Assembly (NCBI RefSeq): GCF_020991455.1
Contig: NZ_JAJMOX010000013.1
Span: forward strand, 62,001-126,000
Source: Flavobacterium sp. JAS
Lineage (GTDB): Bacteria > Bacteroidota > Bacteroidia > Flavobacteriales > Flavobacteriaceae
Direction: 5' to 3'
DNA: 64,000 nt
Shown here: piece by piece, positions 24,718 to 34,252 of the stretch
How the letters are laid out: the number at the start of each line of letters is the position of its first letter
How positions within the stretch are numbered: position 1 is the stretch's first letter
The notes under the pieces: model-generated
Seen by the model: the letters and a program-made list of their open reading frames with translations, nothing else
Told to the model about the DNA's origin: nothing
Database searches by the model: none
Program-made: the position numbers and the translations under genes

Positions 24718-26922
24718 TTAGGCCTTAGTAATTTTTAAAACAACACTGCTATTTGATGAATTCACATTTGGGTTAATTCCAACCTGCATTAAAAAATCAC
24801 CTGAGTATGTTACCGTTTCTACTGCTGCTTTTTTATCCGGATAAATGTTGATTTCTTCTACTTTATAGTTTTGCCCCGCTTGTAATCCTTTTAATTTTAT
24901 AGGAAGATGTGTTCCTGCTTCATATCTTGAATTTACCAAATAGTTGAAAACTACCGCTTCGTTACCATTTTTATTCACAAACATTACAGAAGCTGCATCA
25001 TTACCCCAAGGATTTTGCAAACGATATTGATCTCCTTGCCAGATTGTATTGCTCAAAGAACCGTAGTTTTTTATGGCTTGTTGTGCATAAGCCAAGTCTT
25101 TCTCGTTAAGATCTTTAACTACAATATCAAAACCTAATCTACCCATCATGGCAACATCAGTTCGGTATTTAATAAGCTGTTTTCCCCAATCTGTAACATG
25201 CGCCGCAATCGTCAAAGCAGGATAAAAATACGAGTATTCCCATTGCATATATACACGTTCTAACGGATCTGTATTATCACTTGGCCAGAATTCTGTAAAA
25301 TATTTCAATGCCGCATAATCTACTCTACCGCCACCGCCAGAGCAAAGCATCATTGGCACTTTTGGATATTTTACACGAATACGTTCCAGAACTTTATAAA
25401 GTCCGTTTACATAATCTGTATAGAAATTATTCTGTTTGTCTTTTAAATTAGAAGAATAAGCATTGTAAATCACTGCATTACAATCCCATTTGATATAAGC
25501 CAATTCTGGATTTTCAGTAAAAAGATTGTCTACAACTCCGTAAACAAAATCCTGAACTTTTGGGTTTGATAAATCTAAAACCAATTGATTACGGAAATAA
25601 TGCTCCGCTCTTCCTGGTTGTTTTACAATCCATTCCGGATGTTTTTTATACAAATCACTCGCTGGATTTACCATTTCAGGTTCAATCCAGATTCCGAATT
25701 TTACCTGATTGTCTTTTGCCGTTTTCACTAAAGTTCCAATTCCGTTTGGTAACTTCTTTTTATTGACATCCCAATCGCCAAGAGCCGCGTCGTCGTTGTT
25801 ACGAGGATAATTGTTTCCGAACCATCCGTCATCCAATAAAAACATATCTACACCTAGTTTTTTACTATCGGCGATAAGCACTTTTAGTTTGTTTTCGTCA
25901 AAATTAAAATAAGTCGCTTCCCAGTTGTTTAGCAAAGTCATACGACTACCTTTTCCTTCTAATATTTTGTAATTTCTTGACCAATCGTGCAAATTACGGC
26001 TTGCATTTCCTTTTCCTTTTGAGGATAAAGTGTACCAAAATTTAGGCGTTGTAAATACTTCGTTTTTAGGCAAAGAATAATTTGCCGCAGCATTGTTAAT
26101 CCCCGAAATAACACGAAGGTTATTTAAAGGATCTAATTCTAAATCTGTTCTGAAATTTCCTGACCATTCTAATCCAGCAAACAAAACTTTTCCTTCGTCT
26201 TCAGTAGATGGTTTGTCCAGAGAAACCATAAATACAGATGGCTGAAATAAGTTGGCACGAGAACCTAATTTAGTATCTAAAACTTTAATTCCATGTGTCA
26301 GTTTTGTTTCTTCAGGCTGCATTTCTTTTGCCCAATCACCATGATATTGGTTTAGGTAAAAATTGCTGTATCCTTTTAAATATAAATTTGCCGAAGCGTA
26401 TTTGTTCAACGTAATATTTGCTTTTTCGCTATGCTGAATTGTTGTCCATTGTTCGATCACATCAGTATCATAATACGCCTGAATAAACATATGAACTTCA
26501 ACCGGATATACAGGATCTTTAAGGGTAATTTCGGTTTGAGAAATTCCTGTACTTATCGTTGATGTTTTATGCGTTACATATAATAAATCCAATGACATAT
26601 TTCCGTCAGCGTGTGTTACGGCAATTGCAGGTTCTAACAAATTTTTAGATCCAGATGGCGTATAAGCTGCGTTGTAAATCCCCGAATAATCTGTTCCCTG
26701 ACGAAACTGACCTTGAATTTTTACATACTCAAAATCGTTTGCCAGTTTTTCTCCTAAATAAATGGTGTTCAATTCTTTCCCCGGAGTTACCTGCAAAACA
26801 AGTGCATTACTTTTTGTTTTTACCGAGATAATTTGTTGCGCCGTTATTGTGCTGCAATAACTCGTCAGAATAAAAAATGCGATCGTAAAAGACTGCCTTA
26901 ATGATATAAATTGTTTTTTCAT
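24718..26922 (-). CDS. Glycoside hydrolase family 36, alpha-galactosidase
   Basis: This is an exported retaining alpha-galactosidase of 734 residues. A signal peptide (about 1-28, ending TITAQ) is followed by the N-terminal beta-sandwich (QGTDYSGIYNAAYTPSGSKNLLEP) and the GH36 (beta/alpha)8 barrel. Barrel motifs are NNWEATYFNFDE, MFLLDDGWFG, GIWIEPEMVNPASDL, YIKWDCN with nucleophile Asp480, LCSGGGGRVD, and FWPSDNTDPLERV with acid/base Asp549. These are the complete active-site set of the family. It would remove terminal alpha-galactose from oligosaccharides in the periplasm. It is the third gene in a tight minus-strand run (GH-D enzyme, 10-base gap, esterase, 19-base gap, GH36). Confidence 0.94.
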   Translation of the reverse strand: MKKQFISLRQSFTIAFFILTSYCSTITAQQIISVKTKSNALVLQVTPGKELNTIYLGEKLANDFEYVKIQGQFRQGTDYSGIYNAAYTPSGSKNLLEPAIAVTHADGNMSLDLLYVTHKTSTISTGISQTEITLKDPVYPVEVHMFIQAYYDTDVIEQWTTIQHSEKANITLNKYASANLYLKGYSNFYLNQYHGDWAKEMQPEETKLTHGIKVLDTKLGSRANLFQPSVFMVSLDKPSTEDEGKVLFAGLEWSGNFRTDLELDPLNNLRVISGINNAAANYSLPKNEVFTTPKFWYTLSSKGKGNASRNLHDWSRNYKILEGKGSRMTLLNNWEATYFNFDENKLKVLIADSKKLGVDMFLLDDGWFGNNYPRNNDDAALGDWDVNKKKLPNGIGTLVKTAKDNQVKFGIWIEPEMVNPASDLYKKHPEWIVKQPGRAEHYFRNQLVLDLSNPKVQDFVYGVVDNLFTENPELAYIKWDCNAVIYNAYSSNLKDKQNNFYTDYVNGLYKVLERIRVKYPKVPMMLCSGGGGRVDYAALKYFTEFWPSDNTDPLERVYMQWEYSYFYPALTIAAHVTDWGKQLIKYRTDVAMMGRLGFDIVVKDLNEKDLAYAQQAIKNYGSLSNTIWQGDQYRLQNPWGNDAASVMFVNKNGNEAVVFNYLVNSRYEAGTHLPIKLKGLQAGQNYKVEEINIYPDKKAAVETVTYSGDFLMQVGINPNVNSSNSSVVLKITKA

Positions 26923-26941
26923 TTTATTATATGTTATTTTC

Positions 26942-28912
26942 TTATTTCTTTTCTTGTGTAATTCCCGCCCAATTATCTGTTCTAAAAGATGATGCAGCCA
27001 AGCCTGATGCGTTTGTTAAATTTCCATCAGGATTATCAGCCCAATTGTAGCGAACTGCAACGGGATTTGGAACTTCCTGAGCGTAAACTTCGACTTTGCC
27101 ATTTACTATTTTTGCCATTGCCCAATAAAACTTCTTGTCAGCTCCAGCAATCGAAAATCCTTTTAATTCGCTGTTTTTGGCTTTGATATTCTCCTTAAAA
27201 TCAAAATCGATGGTAGCAATATTTCCTTCTATTTTATACGATTTATAAAGCGGTCCTGAATAATCGATTTTAGTATTATAAACTTTTGCCAAAGCTATAT
27301 TTGCCAATCGCCCTCCAACATCTTGTTTGTTTTTTGGGTGAATATCTTCCCCATTTCCAATATCAGTTGTAACAGCCATTCCTGTATTTGGTAATTTCAA
27401 AGCCATGAATTGTGCTTCACGCAACTCTGCCCAATCAGATGCTGCAGGTTGTTGTTTTCGTTCTTTATAATTTGCCAATTGAACAAAGAAAAATGGCAAA
27501 TTTTTATCTTTAAATTTTGCTCTCCAATCGTTTATCAACAACGGAAATAAGGTTTGATATTGGTGTGCTCTTTCAGCATTATTTTCGCCCTGATACCAGA
27601 TAACACCTTTTATTTTATAATCTAACAAAGGCGCAATCATCGCATTATAAATCGCACTTGGTCTGTTTTGTCCTTGTGCCAAATAAGGTTTTACAGGTAA
27701 ATCTTTACTGTCAACACCAATAGTATATTTCCAATTTCCGGCTAATAAAATACTTTCTTTTCCAGATTTCAATGAGAAGTTTTCTTCACCATAAACACCG
27801 CCATTTCCTGCACCGTCAAAAACTCTGATTGTAATTGTGTTTTCTCCTTTTTTTAGGTATTTTGAAGGAATTGTATAATGACGTTCTACATTATAGCCTT
27901 TGGTTTCACCAATATAATTGCCATTAATCCAAATCATATCATCATCATCTGCAAAATAACTTAGACTAAAGTCTACACTATTATCTGAGATTGTAAACTT
28001 TTTTCTAAACCAGACTACTCCATCAAAATTGCCTAATCCGTTACTATCAAAAAACGATGGTAATTTCATTGTTTTCCATGAAGAATCATCAAAATTGGGT
28101 GTTGCCCAAATCACTTTTCCGGTCTCAAATCCTTCATCAGAACCTGCTACTTTCATTTCCCAATTTGCCAGATCAACATTGTATTTTTGTAATAACGCTG
28201 CTGCATCCGTTTCTGATTTCATCGCCTGAATTTCAGTATCAAAATCATGAATTGTGGTTAACGCTCCAGAACTTGTCCAGGCTTCAATTGATGTTCCTCC
28301 CCATGAAGAATGAATTAAACCTATTGGAATCTTCTTTTCGTTGTAAATCTTTCTGGCAAAAAAATACGCCGTTGCACTAAAATCAGCAATCGTTTTTGGG
28401 CTGCAAACATTCCATCCGTCGTGTTGTACTTTTAAGGTATTTAATGGTAAAGTACTCTCTATATGTTCAGCCTGTAATAATCGTATTTGAGGATAATTAG
28501 CGTTTTCTATTTCTTCCTTATAATTATTGATTTTCCCCCAACCTTCAAGAGGCATTTCCATATTACTTTGTCCGGAACACAACCAAACTTCCCCAATTAA
28601 AACATTATTTAGCGTTTTAGTTGTTCCGTCATTTATCGTAATTGTATAAGGTCCTCCGTAAACGGGAGTTTTTAAAACCACATTCCATTTGCCATTTGCA
28701 ACATTGGTTTTGTATGTTTTTTTATCCCAAGATGTAATTATTTCAATAGATTTTCTGTCGCTTTCTCCCCAAAACGGAACTGCGCTTTTTTGCTGCAAAA
28801 CCATATTATCAGTAAAGAAAGAAGGCAATGATACTGTAGCATGAACGCTATTTGACGATAAAATAAACAAGGTAAATAATAGAATCGTCTTCTTAAAAAA
28901 GTGTTTTTTCAT
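26942..28912 (-). CDS. SGNH carbohydrate esterase, sialate O-acetylesterase-like
   Basis: This is an exported esterase of 656 residues with signal peptide (about 1-25, ending SVHA). It has the split SGNH hydrolase fold of the sialate O-acetylesterase/SASA group. Block I is LCSGQSNMEMPL with nucleophile Ser116, block III is WYQGENNAERA, and the catalytic pair is Asp523-Ile-His525 in GNGEDIHPKN. A jelly-roll domain (about 270-380, NFDDSSWKTMKLPSFF, VVWFRKKFTI, WINGNYIGETKGY), similar to the GH2 sugar-binding domain, is inserted in the catalytic domain, as often in this group. It probably removes O-acetyl groups that block the glycosidases of the same operon. The family name does not prove sialic acid as substrate, and no sialidase is present here. 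Confidence 0.88.
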   Translation of the reverse strand: MKKHFFKKTILLFTLFILSSNSVHATVSLPSFFTDNMVLQQKSAVPFWGESDRKSIEIITSWDKKTYKTNVANGKWNVVLKTPVYGGPYTITINDGTTKTLNNVLIGEVWLCSGQSNMEMPLEGWGKINNYKEEIENANYPQIRLLQAEHIESTLPLNTLKVQHDGWNVCSPKTIADFSATAYFFARKIYNEKKIPIGLIHSSWGGTSIEAWTSSGALTTIHDFDTEIQAMKSETDAAALLQKYNVDLANWEMKVAGSDEGFETGKVIWATPNFDDSSWKTMKLPSFFDSNGLGNFDGVVWFRKKFTISDNSVDFSLSYFADDDDMIWINGNYIGETKGYNVERHYTIPSKYLKKGENTITIRVFDGAGNGGVYGEENFSLKSGKESILLAGNWKYTIGVDSKDLPVKPYLAQGQNRPSAIYNAMIAPLLDYKIKGVIWYQGENNAERAHQYQTLFPLLINDWRAKFKDKNLPFFFVQLANYKERKQQPAASDWAELREAQFMALKLPNTGMAVTTDIGNGEDIHPKNKQDVGGRLANIALAKVYNTKIDYSGPLYKSYKIEGNIATIDFDFKENIKAKNSELKGFSIAGADKKFYWAMAKIVNGKVEVYAQEVPNPVAVRYNWADNPDGNLTNASGLAASSFRTDNWAGITQEKK

Positions 28913-28922
28913 ATTACCTCAA

Positions 28923-30974
28923 TTAACGATTTACGATTTTATACAAATGAGCATCTTTTGCACCAAGTGTAACATTTATAGTATTGTTTTTTACCTCTGT
29001 ATTTTCAGAAGTAAAAAGATTCTGCAGTTTATAGTTACCATTTTTTACGCCTAATCTTTCTAGTGGAAGTGCGTAATTTTTGCTTGAAACACCATAATTT
29101 AAAACTGCAACGTACCAATCATTTCCTATTTTTTGTTCGAAAACTTCGGTCGTTAATTTTCCTGTATTTCCTTCTACCGGACGAAAAGCCACGCCGTGTG
29201 AAACAATTTGAAGCAATTCTTTATTCTGAAGCCATTCTTTTGCACGTTTGCTCCAGATTCCGTCTTTGCTATAATCGTCACCCGTAATCAATGTTCCGGT
29301 AATTACTGCCGAGATTAATCTTGCACGATTTTCGCCTTCCGTAACATCGGCAAAAACCACGTGATCTGCATCAATATAATTGTAAGCATACGTTTGCCAC
29401 CAACCATAATTGACACTATTTAAGGTATATTGAGTTTGTTCGATTGTTTTCCAGGCATCGCACGCAATACGACGAACGTGTGCATAACGTGATGTTGCTA
29501 TATTTGGAGAAATCGCCGCATAGATTAACATTTGTCCGTCAAGTGCATTCACTAAATGCTCCATTCCAACTTTGTAAGCCTGCATTCCCGTAGTAACATT
29601 TTTGTCATAAAACGAAGTAGATTCCGCAGCAGCGTGAACTAAAAAGTCGATTTTAATCATTTTAAAACCACACGCTTTTAGCTTATTAATCACATAATCC
29701 ACACGCTTAAGCGTTCCCGGATGTGTAGGATCGATAGCGCGAGCACCGTCAAAATCAAAATAAGTATTTCCGGTTTTCGTCCACATTTCACCAAACGTAT
29801 AATCACTTCCTTCAGCTTTGCGATTTGGACCATCTTTCCAGCCCCAATCTGTAAACGGTGCCCAATAAGCGCCCGGTTCAAGACCTCTGCTTTTGCAATA
29901 ATCTGCGAATTCTTTTAGTTTGCTAAAATCTCCCGTAAAACCACCTTTAACCATATTATCCCAAAAAGAATCGAGATCGATAAAAGCGGTATTTCCAACA
30001 CGAAATTGCGGAACTGAATTAGCAAAGAAATCAGCCACTTTGGTCGTATTATCATAATTTATTTTTCCCATCAAAACACCCCAACTGTTCCAGCCAACCG
30101 GAGTTGGTTTATCCCAATTAAAAACAAAAGGCTTTTCTACAACACGATTTGTTTTGGCATATTCTTCCATTCCGTTTCTCCAATCTGAGTAATATCCAAT
30201 AAAGAATTTCGGAGACAAAACCTTATCCCCTTTTACAAGACCGTGCGCAATACTATCACGTGTTACTTCTTTTTCTGAATATCCCGCCCAAGCCGAAAAT
30301 AAAGGTTGTTTGTTTTTATTGATGGTTTTTACAGCACTTTTCCAAACGGTGTGTTCAAGCGAACCTATTATAAAACCATTTCTCGATGTATTATTAAAAA
30401 GGATTCCAACTTCTGCACTTGTGTTCTGGGAAATGGTATCTAATTTTTTTGAATTGTAACTTATAAAAGCATCATTATCATAAGGAACAAAAACGGTTTG
30501 TAGATTTTCTATTTTGTCAAAACCAACTTTTCCTAAATCTAAAGGCGAAATGTAATTGGTTGCGATTTGTTTTCCGTTGCCTAAAATTTCAATTTGAGTT
30601 ATAAAATAGTCCTTATTATTATAAGTTATAAAACTTTGGATTAGCGTTGGATTGTTTTTCTCTTTATAGGTAAGCGTATATTTTAAACCTTTTCCTAAAT
30701 TATCATTAATCGTTTCTTTTGATAAAACAGCAGCCGGATAATCAGTAACCGAGATTGTTTTACCATTTACAACAACCGAAGCTTTTGCACCAGAAAAAAT
30801 ATTTTTTCCAGATTGACTTACTGCAATTGTTTTTTGTTGAACATCATAAGTAATAATTCCGCTTTTACCAAAAGTCATCTTGATGCTGTTTTGGGCTTTC
30901 GCCGAATTGCAAAAAGTGACCATAAATAAAATCGATAAAAACATGTTTTTTAATAGAAAAAGATGCTGCTTCAT
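28923..30974 (-). CDS. Clan GH-D glycoside hydrolase, alpha-galactosidase-like
   Basis: This is an exported enzyme of 683 residues with a signal peptide (ending AKAQ; an ATG at 30944 is an alternative start). After an N-terminal beta-rich region, the barrel starts PVGWNSWGVL, the GH27/GH36 type opening, and continues TAFIDLDSFWDN, GLEPGAYWAPFTDWG, MIKIDFLVHAA with the likely nucleophile Asp443, and RRIACDAWKT with the likely acid/base Asp506. A C-terminal beta-domain closes the protein. The set fits alpha-galactosidase or alpha-N-acetylgalactosaminidase of clan D, but the family placement (GH36 or GH27 relative) is uncertain. It is the first gene of the operon with the esterase and GH36 genes and carries the shared operator-like element 15 bases upstream. 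Confidence 0.8.
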   Translation of the reverse strand: MKQHLFLLKNMFLSILFMVTFCNSAKAQNSIKMTFGKSGIITYDVQQKTIAVSQSGKNIFSGAKASVVVNGKTISVTDYPAAVLSKETINDNLGKGLKYTLTYKEKNNPTLIQSFITYNNKDYFITQIEILGNGKQIATNYISPLDLGKVGFDKIENLQTVFVPYDNDAFISYNSKKLDTISQNTSAEVGILFNNTSRNGFIIGSLEHTVWKSAVKTINKNKQPLFSAWAGYSEKEVTRDSIAHGLVKGDKVLSPKFFIGYYSDWRNGMEEYAKTNRVVEKPFVFNWDKPTPVGWNSWGVLMGKINYDNTTKVADFFANSVPQFRVGNTAFIDLDSFWDNMVKGGFTGDFSKLKEFADYCKSRGLEPGAYWAPFTDWGWKDGPNRKAEGSDYTFGEMWTKTGNTYFDFDGARAIDPTHPGTLKRVDYVINKLKACGFKMIKIDFLVHAAAESTSFYDKNVTTGMQAYKVGMEHLVNALDGQMLIYAAISPNIATSRYAHVRRIACDAWKTIEQTQYTLNSVNYGWWQTYAYNYIDADHVVFADVTEGENRARLISAVITGTLITGDDYSKDGIWSKRAKEWLQNKELLQIVSHGVAFRPVEGNTGKLTTEVFEQKIGNDWYVAVLNYGVSSKNYALPLERLGVKNGNYKLQNLFTSENTEVKNNTINVTLGAKDAHLYKIVNR

Positions 30975-30988
30975 TAAATAAAAGATTA

Positions 30989-31022
30989 TTATACTATTCT
31001 ATACTACAATGATACAAATTAA
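30989..31022 (-). promoter_or_regulatory. Promoter and candidate GntR operator of the GH-D operon
   Basis: The plus-strand 20-mer at 30989-31008, TTATACTATTCTATACTACA, differs from the susC copy at one base. Six bases away, 31015-31022 reads TTAATTTG on the minus strand, one base off TAnnTTTG. The identical geometry to susC supports joint regulation. No good -33 TTTG is seen. Confidence 0.6.
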
Positions 31023-31065
31023 AATTTATTTACCAATAGTTAAACTAAAAATTTTTAATTATTGA

Positions 31066-31215
31066 AGGCTTTTTCATCCTATAAGGAATATAAGTTCCTA
31101 TGAAAGTTTGAAAAAAGTAGAATTTCAGTTGAAAAACAGAACTCTTGTCCCTGAACATTTCCACGTTACAGAGGCTAAACTTTTGCACATCATCAATCTA
31201 TCAGAAGAAAACTAA
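31066..31215 (+). pseudogene. Decayed fragment resembling DUF6428 proteins
   Basis: A frame without start codon runs from after a TGA (31063-31065) to TAA at 31213-31215 and contains EFQLKNRTLVPEHFHVTEAK. The core VPEHFHVTEV is, from memory, the conserved start of small DUF6428 domain proteins, where it is followed by a metal-site-like segment that is missing here. Both the start and the C-terminal half are lost, so this is a gene remnant. The rest of the 30975-31353 gap holds only the promoter of the GH-D operon and a terminator. Confidence 0.5.
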
Positions 31216-31284
31216 ATACTAAGGATTTGAATAACTAAATGTTGCAGTGCATTACAAATTTCTTAACTGTCGTTATACTAATTT

Positions 31285-31320
31285 AAAAGCCTATCTCAAA
31301 TAAATGAAATAGGCCTTTTT
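31285..31320. terminator. Bidirectional terminator-like hairpin
   Basis: GCCTATCTCA pairs with TGAAATAGGC (one mismatch), flanked by A-run and T-run. It sits 34 bases after the serine hydrolase stop codon and would end that minus-strand transcript; it could also stop plus-strand reading. Confidence 0.7.
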
Positions 31321-31353
31321 ATTAAAAAATTATCTCTAACTTTTCATTTTACT

Positions 31354-32799
31354 TTATTTTGAAAGCTCCTTTAGCTCTTTTATCTTCTTACTTATTCTAG
31401 TTTGGTATCCCGGATCTGTATTTAATTCCACTGCTTTGGTATAACTCACTATAGCATTTTTTATATCTTTATTTACTTCATAAGCTTCTCCTAAACTGTC
31501 ATAAACATTACTCGATTTAGGAAATTCTTTGGCATTTAAGCTAAACACCGAAACTGCTTCAGGTACTTTTTTATCCACATATAAAAGCATATATCCAATT
31601 CTATTGAGATGTTCTTCAAAATTAACATTTGAATACTTTGGATCTTTTCTTAAAGTTGCAAAAGTGTTTTTAAAGCCTGAAACGTTTTCCTGTGCGCTTT
31701 TCATTAGAGTTTCATAGGCAACAAAACCATAGTCTATAATATCATTATCAACAAGATAGGCGATATGATTAACAATATCTTCGACATTAACATCACTTCC
31801 TATGCCATTTGCCAGAAATATAATACTCAGATTGTCCTTTGGGAAATTTCTATAGGCAGCTCTTCTTCCTCCCGAAAAACCGTATGATTTATGTTCGTTT
31901 ATAACACGTTCATCCCAGCCATAAGTAAATTTGTAATCTGTTTTGCTGTACGGAAATAACTCCCACATTGTCTTTTTAGTTTTCTCATTAATGAGTTTAT
32001 TTTGATTGAATTTACTGTCCCATTGTATAAATTCATCCATTGTAATATTAATACCATTGCAACTGTTTAAGTAACTTTTGTTATTTGAAAGTCCTATTTG
32101 CATATTACCACCAGAAAAATTATTGTACGGTGTAACCCTATTCAAAATAATATCTCTCGAATCTGTAGAGAAAAAAACATTCGTATTGGCCGTTTGATTT
32201 CCAAACTGATTTCCAATTATAAACATTTCGATATCTTGTTTGCTTATGGTTTCAATAATTTTCTGAAGCAGCCAAAAATTGGTTTGATTGTATTCGTATT
32301 TTGAACCTTTCTCAAATTGAATGGCATCAGCAAATACTTTTTCTTTAGCTTCATTTTCTGGCAATTGTTCGTAATTTACGATATCCGGAAGTCCGGAAGA
32401 ATGTGTAACTAAATGTTTAACTTGAACAGAATTCCAGGTTGAGGGTAAATCCGGAAGGTATTTTGAAATTGGATCTTCTAATGCTAATTTATTTTGCTCA
32501 ATTAATTGAAAAATTCCTGTAACAATCATAGTTTTTGTTAGCGAATAAATTCTAAAAATAGATTTATTAGATACTGGAACATCAAACTCAATATTTGCTT
32601 TTCCGTAATTATTTCTGTGGATAATTTTATCGTTTTTAATTACTGCAACAGCAATTCCAGGCATATTATATTTACCAACAACCTCAGCTAAATACTGATC
32701 AATTTGTGTATTTGGATTCTGCGTTGTTTTTGCTTTTTCTTGTCCTGTTACGACCGTAAAGGATAATATGGCAGCAAGCGAAATAAATAGTTTTAGCAT
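31354..32799 (-). CDS. Serine hydrolase of the class C beta-lactamase fold with C-terminal TPR
   Basis: This is an exported protein of 481 residues with a signal peptide (ending VTGQ). Residues about 30-360 form the beta-lactamase/penicillin-binding-like hydrolase: the SxxK motif is SLTK in FRIYSLTKTMIV, the tyrosine motif lies in YEYNQTNFWLLQ, and GFSGGRRAAY takes the place of the KTG triad. The last about 90 residues hold tetratricopeptide-like repeats (VYDSLGEAYEVNKDIKNAI). Family members act as D-aminopeptidases, esterases or DD-peptidases, and beta-lactam resistance should not be assumed. It is a single gene on the minus strand with no obvious partner; the upstream 293 bases are AT-rich and contain no recognisable element for it. 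Confidence 0.82.
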   Translation of the reverse strand: MLKLFISLAAILSFTVVTGQEKAKTTQNPNTQIDQYLAEVVGKYNMPGIAVAVIKNDKIIHRNNYGKANIEFDVPVSNKSIFRIYSLTKTMIVTGIFQLIEQNKLALEDPISKYLPDLPSTWNSVQVKHLVTHSSGLPDIVNYEQLPENEAKEKVFADAIQFEKGSKYEYNQTNFWLLQKIIETISKQDIEMFIIGNQFGNQTANTNVFFSTDSRDIILNRVTPYNNFSGGNMQIGLSNNKSYLNSCNGINITMDEFIQWDSKFNQNKLINEKTKKTMWELFPYSKTDYKFTYGWDERVINEHKSYGFSGGRRAAYRNFPKDNLSIIFLANGIGSDVNVEDIVNHIAYLVDNDIIDYGFVAYETLMKSAQENVSGFKNTFATLRKDPKYSNVNFEEHLNRIGYMLLYVDKKVPEAVSVFSLNAKEFPKSSNVYDSLGEAYEVNKDIKNAIVSYTKAVELNTDPGYQTRISKKIKELKELSK

Positions 32800-33038
32800 A
32801 ATAAATTTGTTTTTCGGTTAAAGGTTTTTTCTTTTTTATCTTTTATAACAATTACATTTTATAATTAGCAAAATCTATTCATAATATATAAAATTGTCGC
32901 TTTTTGTCTCTAAAATTGTATAAATATAACCGAATTTTTTCATTGAAAAGCTTATACGCAAAACTTCTCTATAATAATTTCTTATTCTTTCATTGAAGTA
33001 TAAAATCGCTAGTCAATCAGAATACTGTGGGCATTTTT

Positions 33039-33046
33039 TAAATTTG
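33039..33046 (+). promoter_or_regulatory. Possible -7 box of the VOC protein gene
   Basis: TAAATTTG matches TAnnTTTG 46 bases upstream of the ATG at 33093. No TTTG is found at the expected -33 distance, so support is partial. Confidence 0.35.
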
Positions 33047-33092
33047 TTTGAGACCAAATGAAGCTTTTGCCTCTTTATAAAATACCACAATT

Positions 33093-33743
33093 ATGAAATT
33101 AGAACACATACAGATTCAAAGCAACAATATTCTGGAAACCGCTGCATTTTATAAAGATACTCTGGAACTCCCAATTATAGAAAAAACTTCACAAACCGTT
33201 ACCATTAAAGCGGGGGATTCAATCTTAAAGTTCATCGAAAATCCTGATTTCAATTCTATCTATCATTTTGCTTTTAATATTCCTGAGAACAAACTTGAGG
33301 AAGCGATCAATTGGTGCAAAAACAAAATAGATTTACTAATTATTGAAGATCAACGCATCATTGCCAATTTTGAAACCTGGAATGCCAATGCCGTTTATTT
33401 TTACGACAACAATGGTAATTTATTAGAGTTTATTGCCAGACATGATCTTGATAATTTGCAAATAAAAGAATTCAGTTCTAAATCAATTTTATGCATTAGC
33501 GAAATTGGAATTGTTGATGAAAATCCAATGGAATTAGGAGAGCAATTAATAGAAGATCATGATCTTGCTTTTTTTTCTAAAAACTTTAACAGCGAAAATT
33601 TTGCTGCTATTGGTGATGACGAAGGTTTACTGATTATTGTAAAACCGTATCGAAATTGGTATCCAACCCAAACACCTTCTAAAAGGAATAAAACAGATAT
33701 TGGATTGGAAAATAACGGAATCAAAATTGAATTAAATTTTTAG
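33093..33743 (+). CDS. VOC family (glyoxalase-fold) protein
   Basis: This is a cytosolic protein of 216 residues. The start MKLEHIQIQSNNILETAAFYKDTLELPI is the typical first beta-alpha-beta-beta-beta unit of vicinal oxygen chelate proteins, and AVYFYDNNGNLLEFIARHDL is the end of the second unit with the Glu that usually binds metal (NLLEF). A C-terminal half (about 125-216) resembles a further degenerate unit. Family members include glyoxalase I, dioxygenases and antibiotic-binding proteins, so the reaction cannot be stated. It is followed after 79 bases by a tautomerase gene on the same strand, perhaps one transcript. Confidence 0.78.
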   Translation: MKLEHIQIQSNNILETAAFYKDTLELPIIEKTSQTVTIKAGDSILKFIENPDFNSIYHFAFNIPENKLEEAINWCKNKIDLLIIEDQRIIANFETWNANAVYFYDNNGNLLEFIARHDLDNLQIKEFSSKSILCISEIGIVDENPMELGEQLIEDHDLAFFSKNFNSENFAAIGDDEGLLIIVKPYRNWYPTQTPSKRNKTDIGLENNGIKIELNF

Positions 33744-33822
33744 TGTTAATTCTAATTTCTCAAAACTTAATATTTCCTATTTTTATAGAAAATCTTTTTA
33801 CCACTAAATAAAACTCCAAAAA

Positions 33823-34233
33823 ATGCCATTTGTCCGAATCAGTTTACCGAAAAAGCTTTCGCTGGAAACCAAAAACAATATTTCAGCAGCGATACATCAA
33901 TCTTTAATAGAAGAATTTAATATCCCTACAGCTGATTATTTTCATGTAATTGAAGAATTGGAAACGCATCAAATAAAATATCCTGAAAGTTATCTTGGAG
34001 TGTCACATTCTGAAGAAATTGTTTATGTTCAGATTATTGCAGGACAAGGAAGAACTTTGGATCAAAAAAGAAAATTATACAATCAAATTGCTACCAGAAT
34101 TTCGACGGCAACAGAAATCCTGATCAATAATGTTATCATTGTTTTATTAGAAAATAATGGTCTTGAAAACTGGTCTTTTGGTAATGGTGAAATTCAGGAA
34201 TCTACACATTTAAAAGAATTACAATCTAAATAA
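33823..34233 (+). CDS. Tautomerase family protein
   Basis: This is a small cytosolic protein of 136 residues. Its start MPFVRISLPKKLSLETKNNISAAIHQSL carries the N-terminal proline that becomes the catalytic base of the 4-oxalocrotonate tautomerase superfamily after methionine removal. The length of about 135 residues and the pattern ending NNVIIVLLENNGLENWSFGNGE fit the longer, fused or MSAD/cis-CaaD-like branch (tautomerase type 2). Substrate is unknown. It lies downstream of the VOC gene and converges with the Omp85-like gene, whose stop codon is 20 bases away. Confidence 0.8.
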   Translation: MPFVRISLPKKLSLETKNNISAAIHQSLIEEFNIPTADYFHVIEELETHQIKYPESYLGVSHSEEIVYVQIIAGQGRTLDQKRKLYNQIATRISTATEILINNVIIVLLENNGLENWSFGNGEIQESTHLKELQSK

Positions 34234-34252
34234 ACTTTTAGGTTGTAATTCA

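Noticed and set aside
26942..28912. Sialic-acid utilisation role from the family name
   Set aside because: No sialidase, sialic-acid aldolase or transporter is in the window; the esterase probably acts on acetylated plant or algal glycans.
31354..32799. Beta-lactam resistance gene
   Set aside because: The fold is that of class C serine hydrolases, but the KTG triad is replaced and TPRs follow, so an antibiotic resistance role is not supported.
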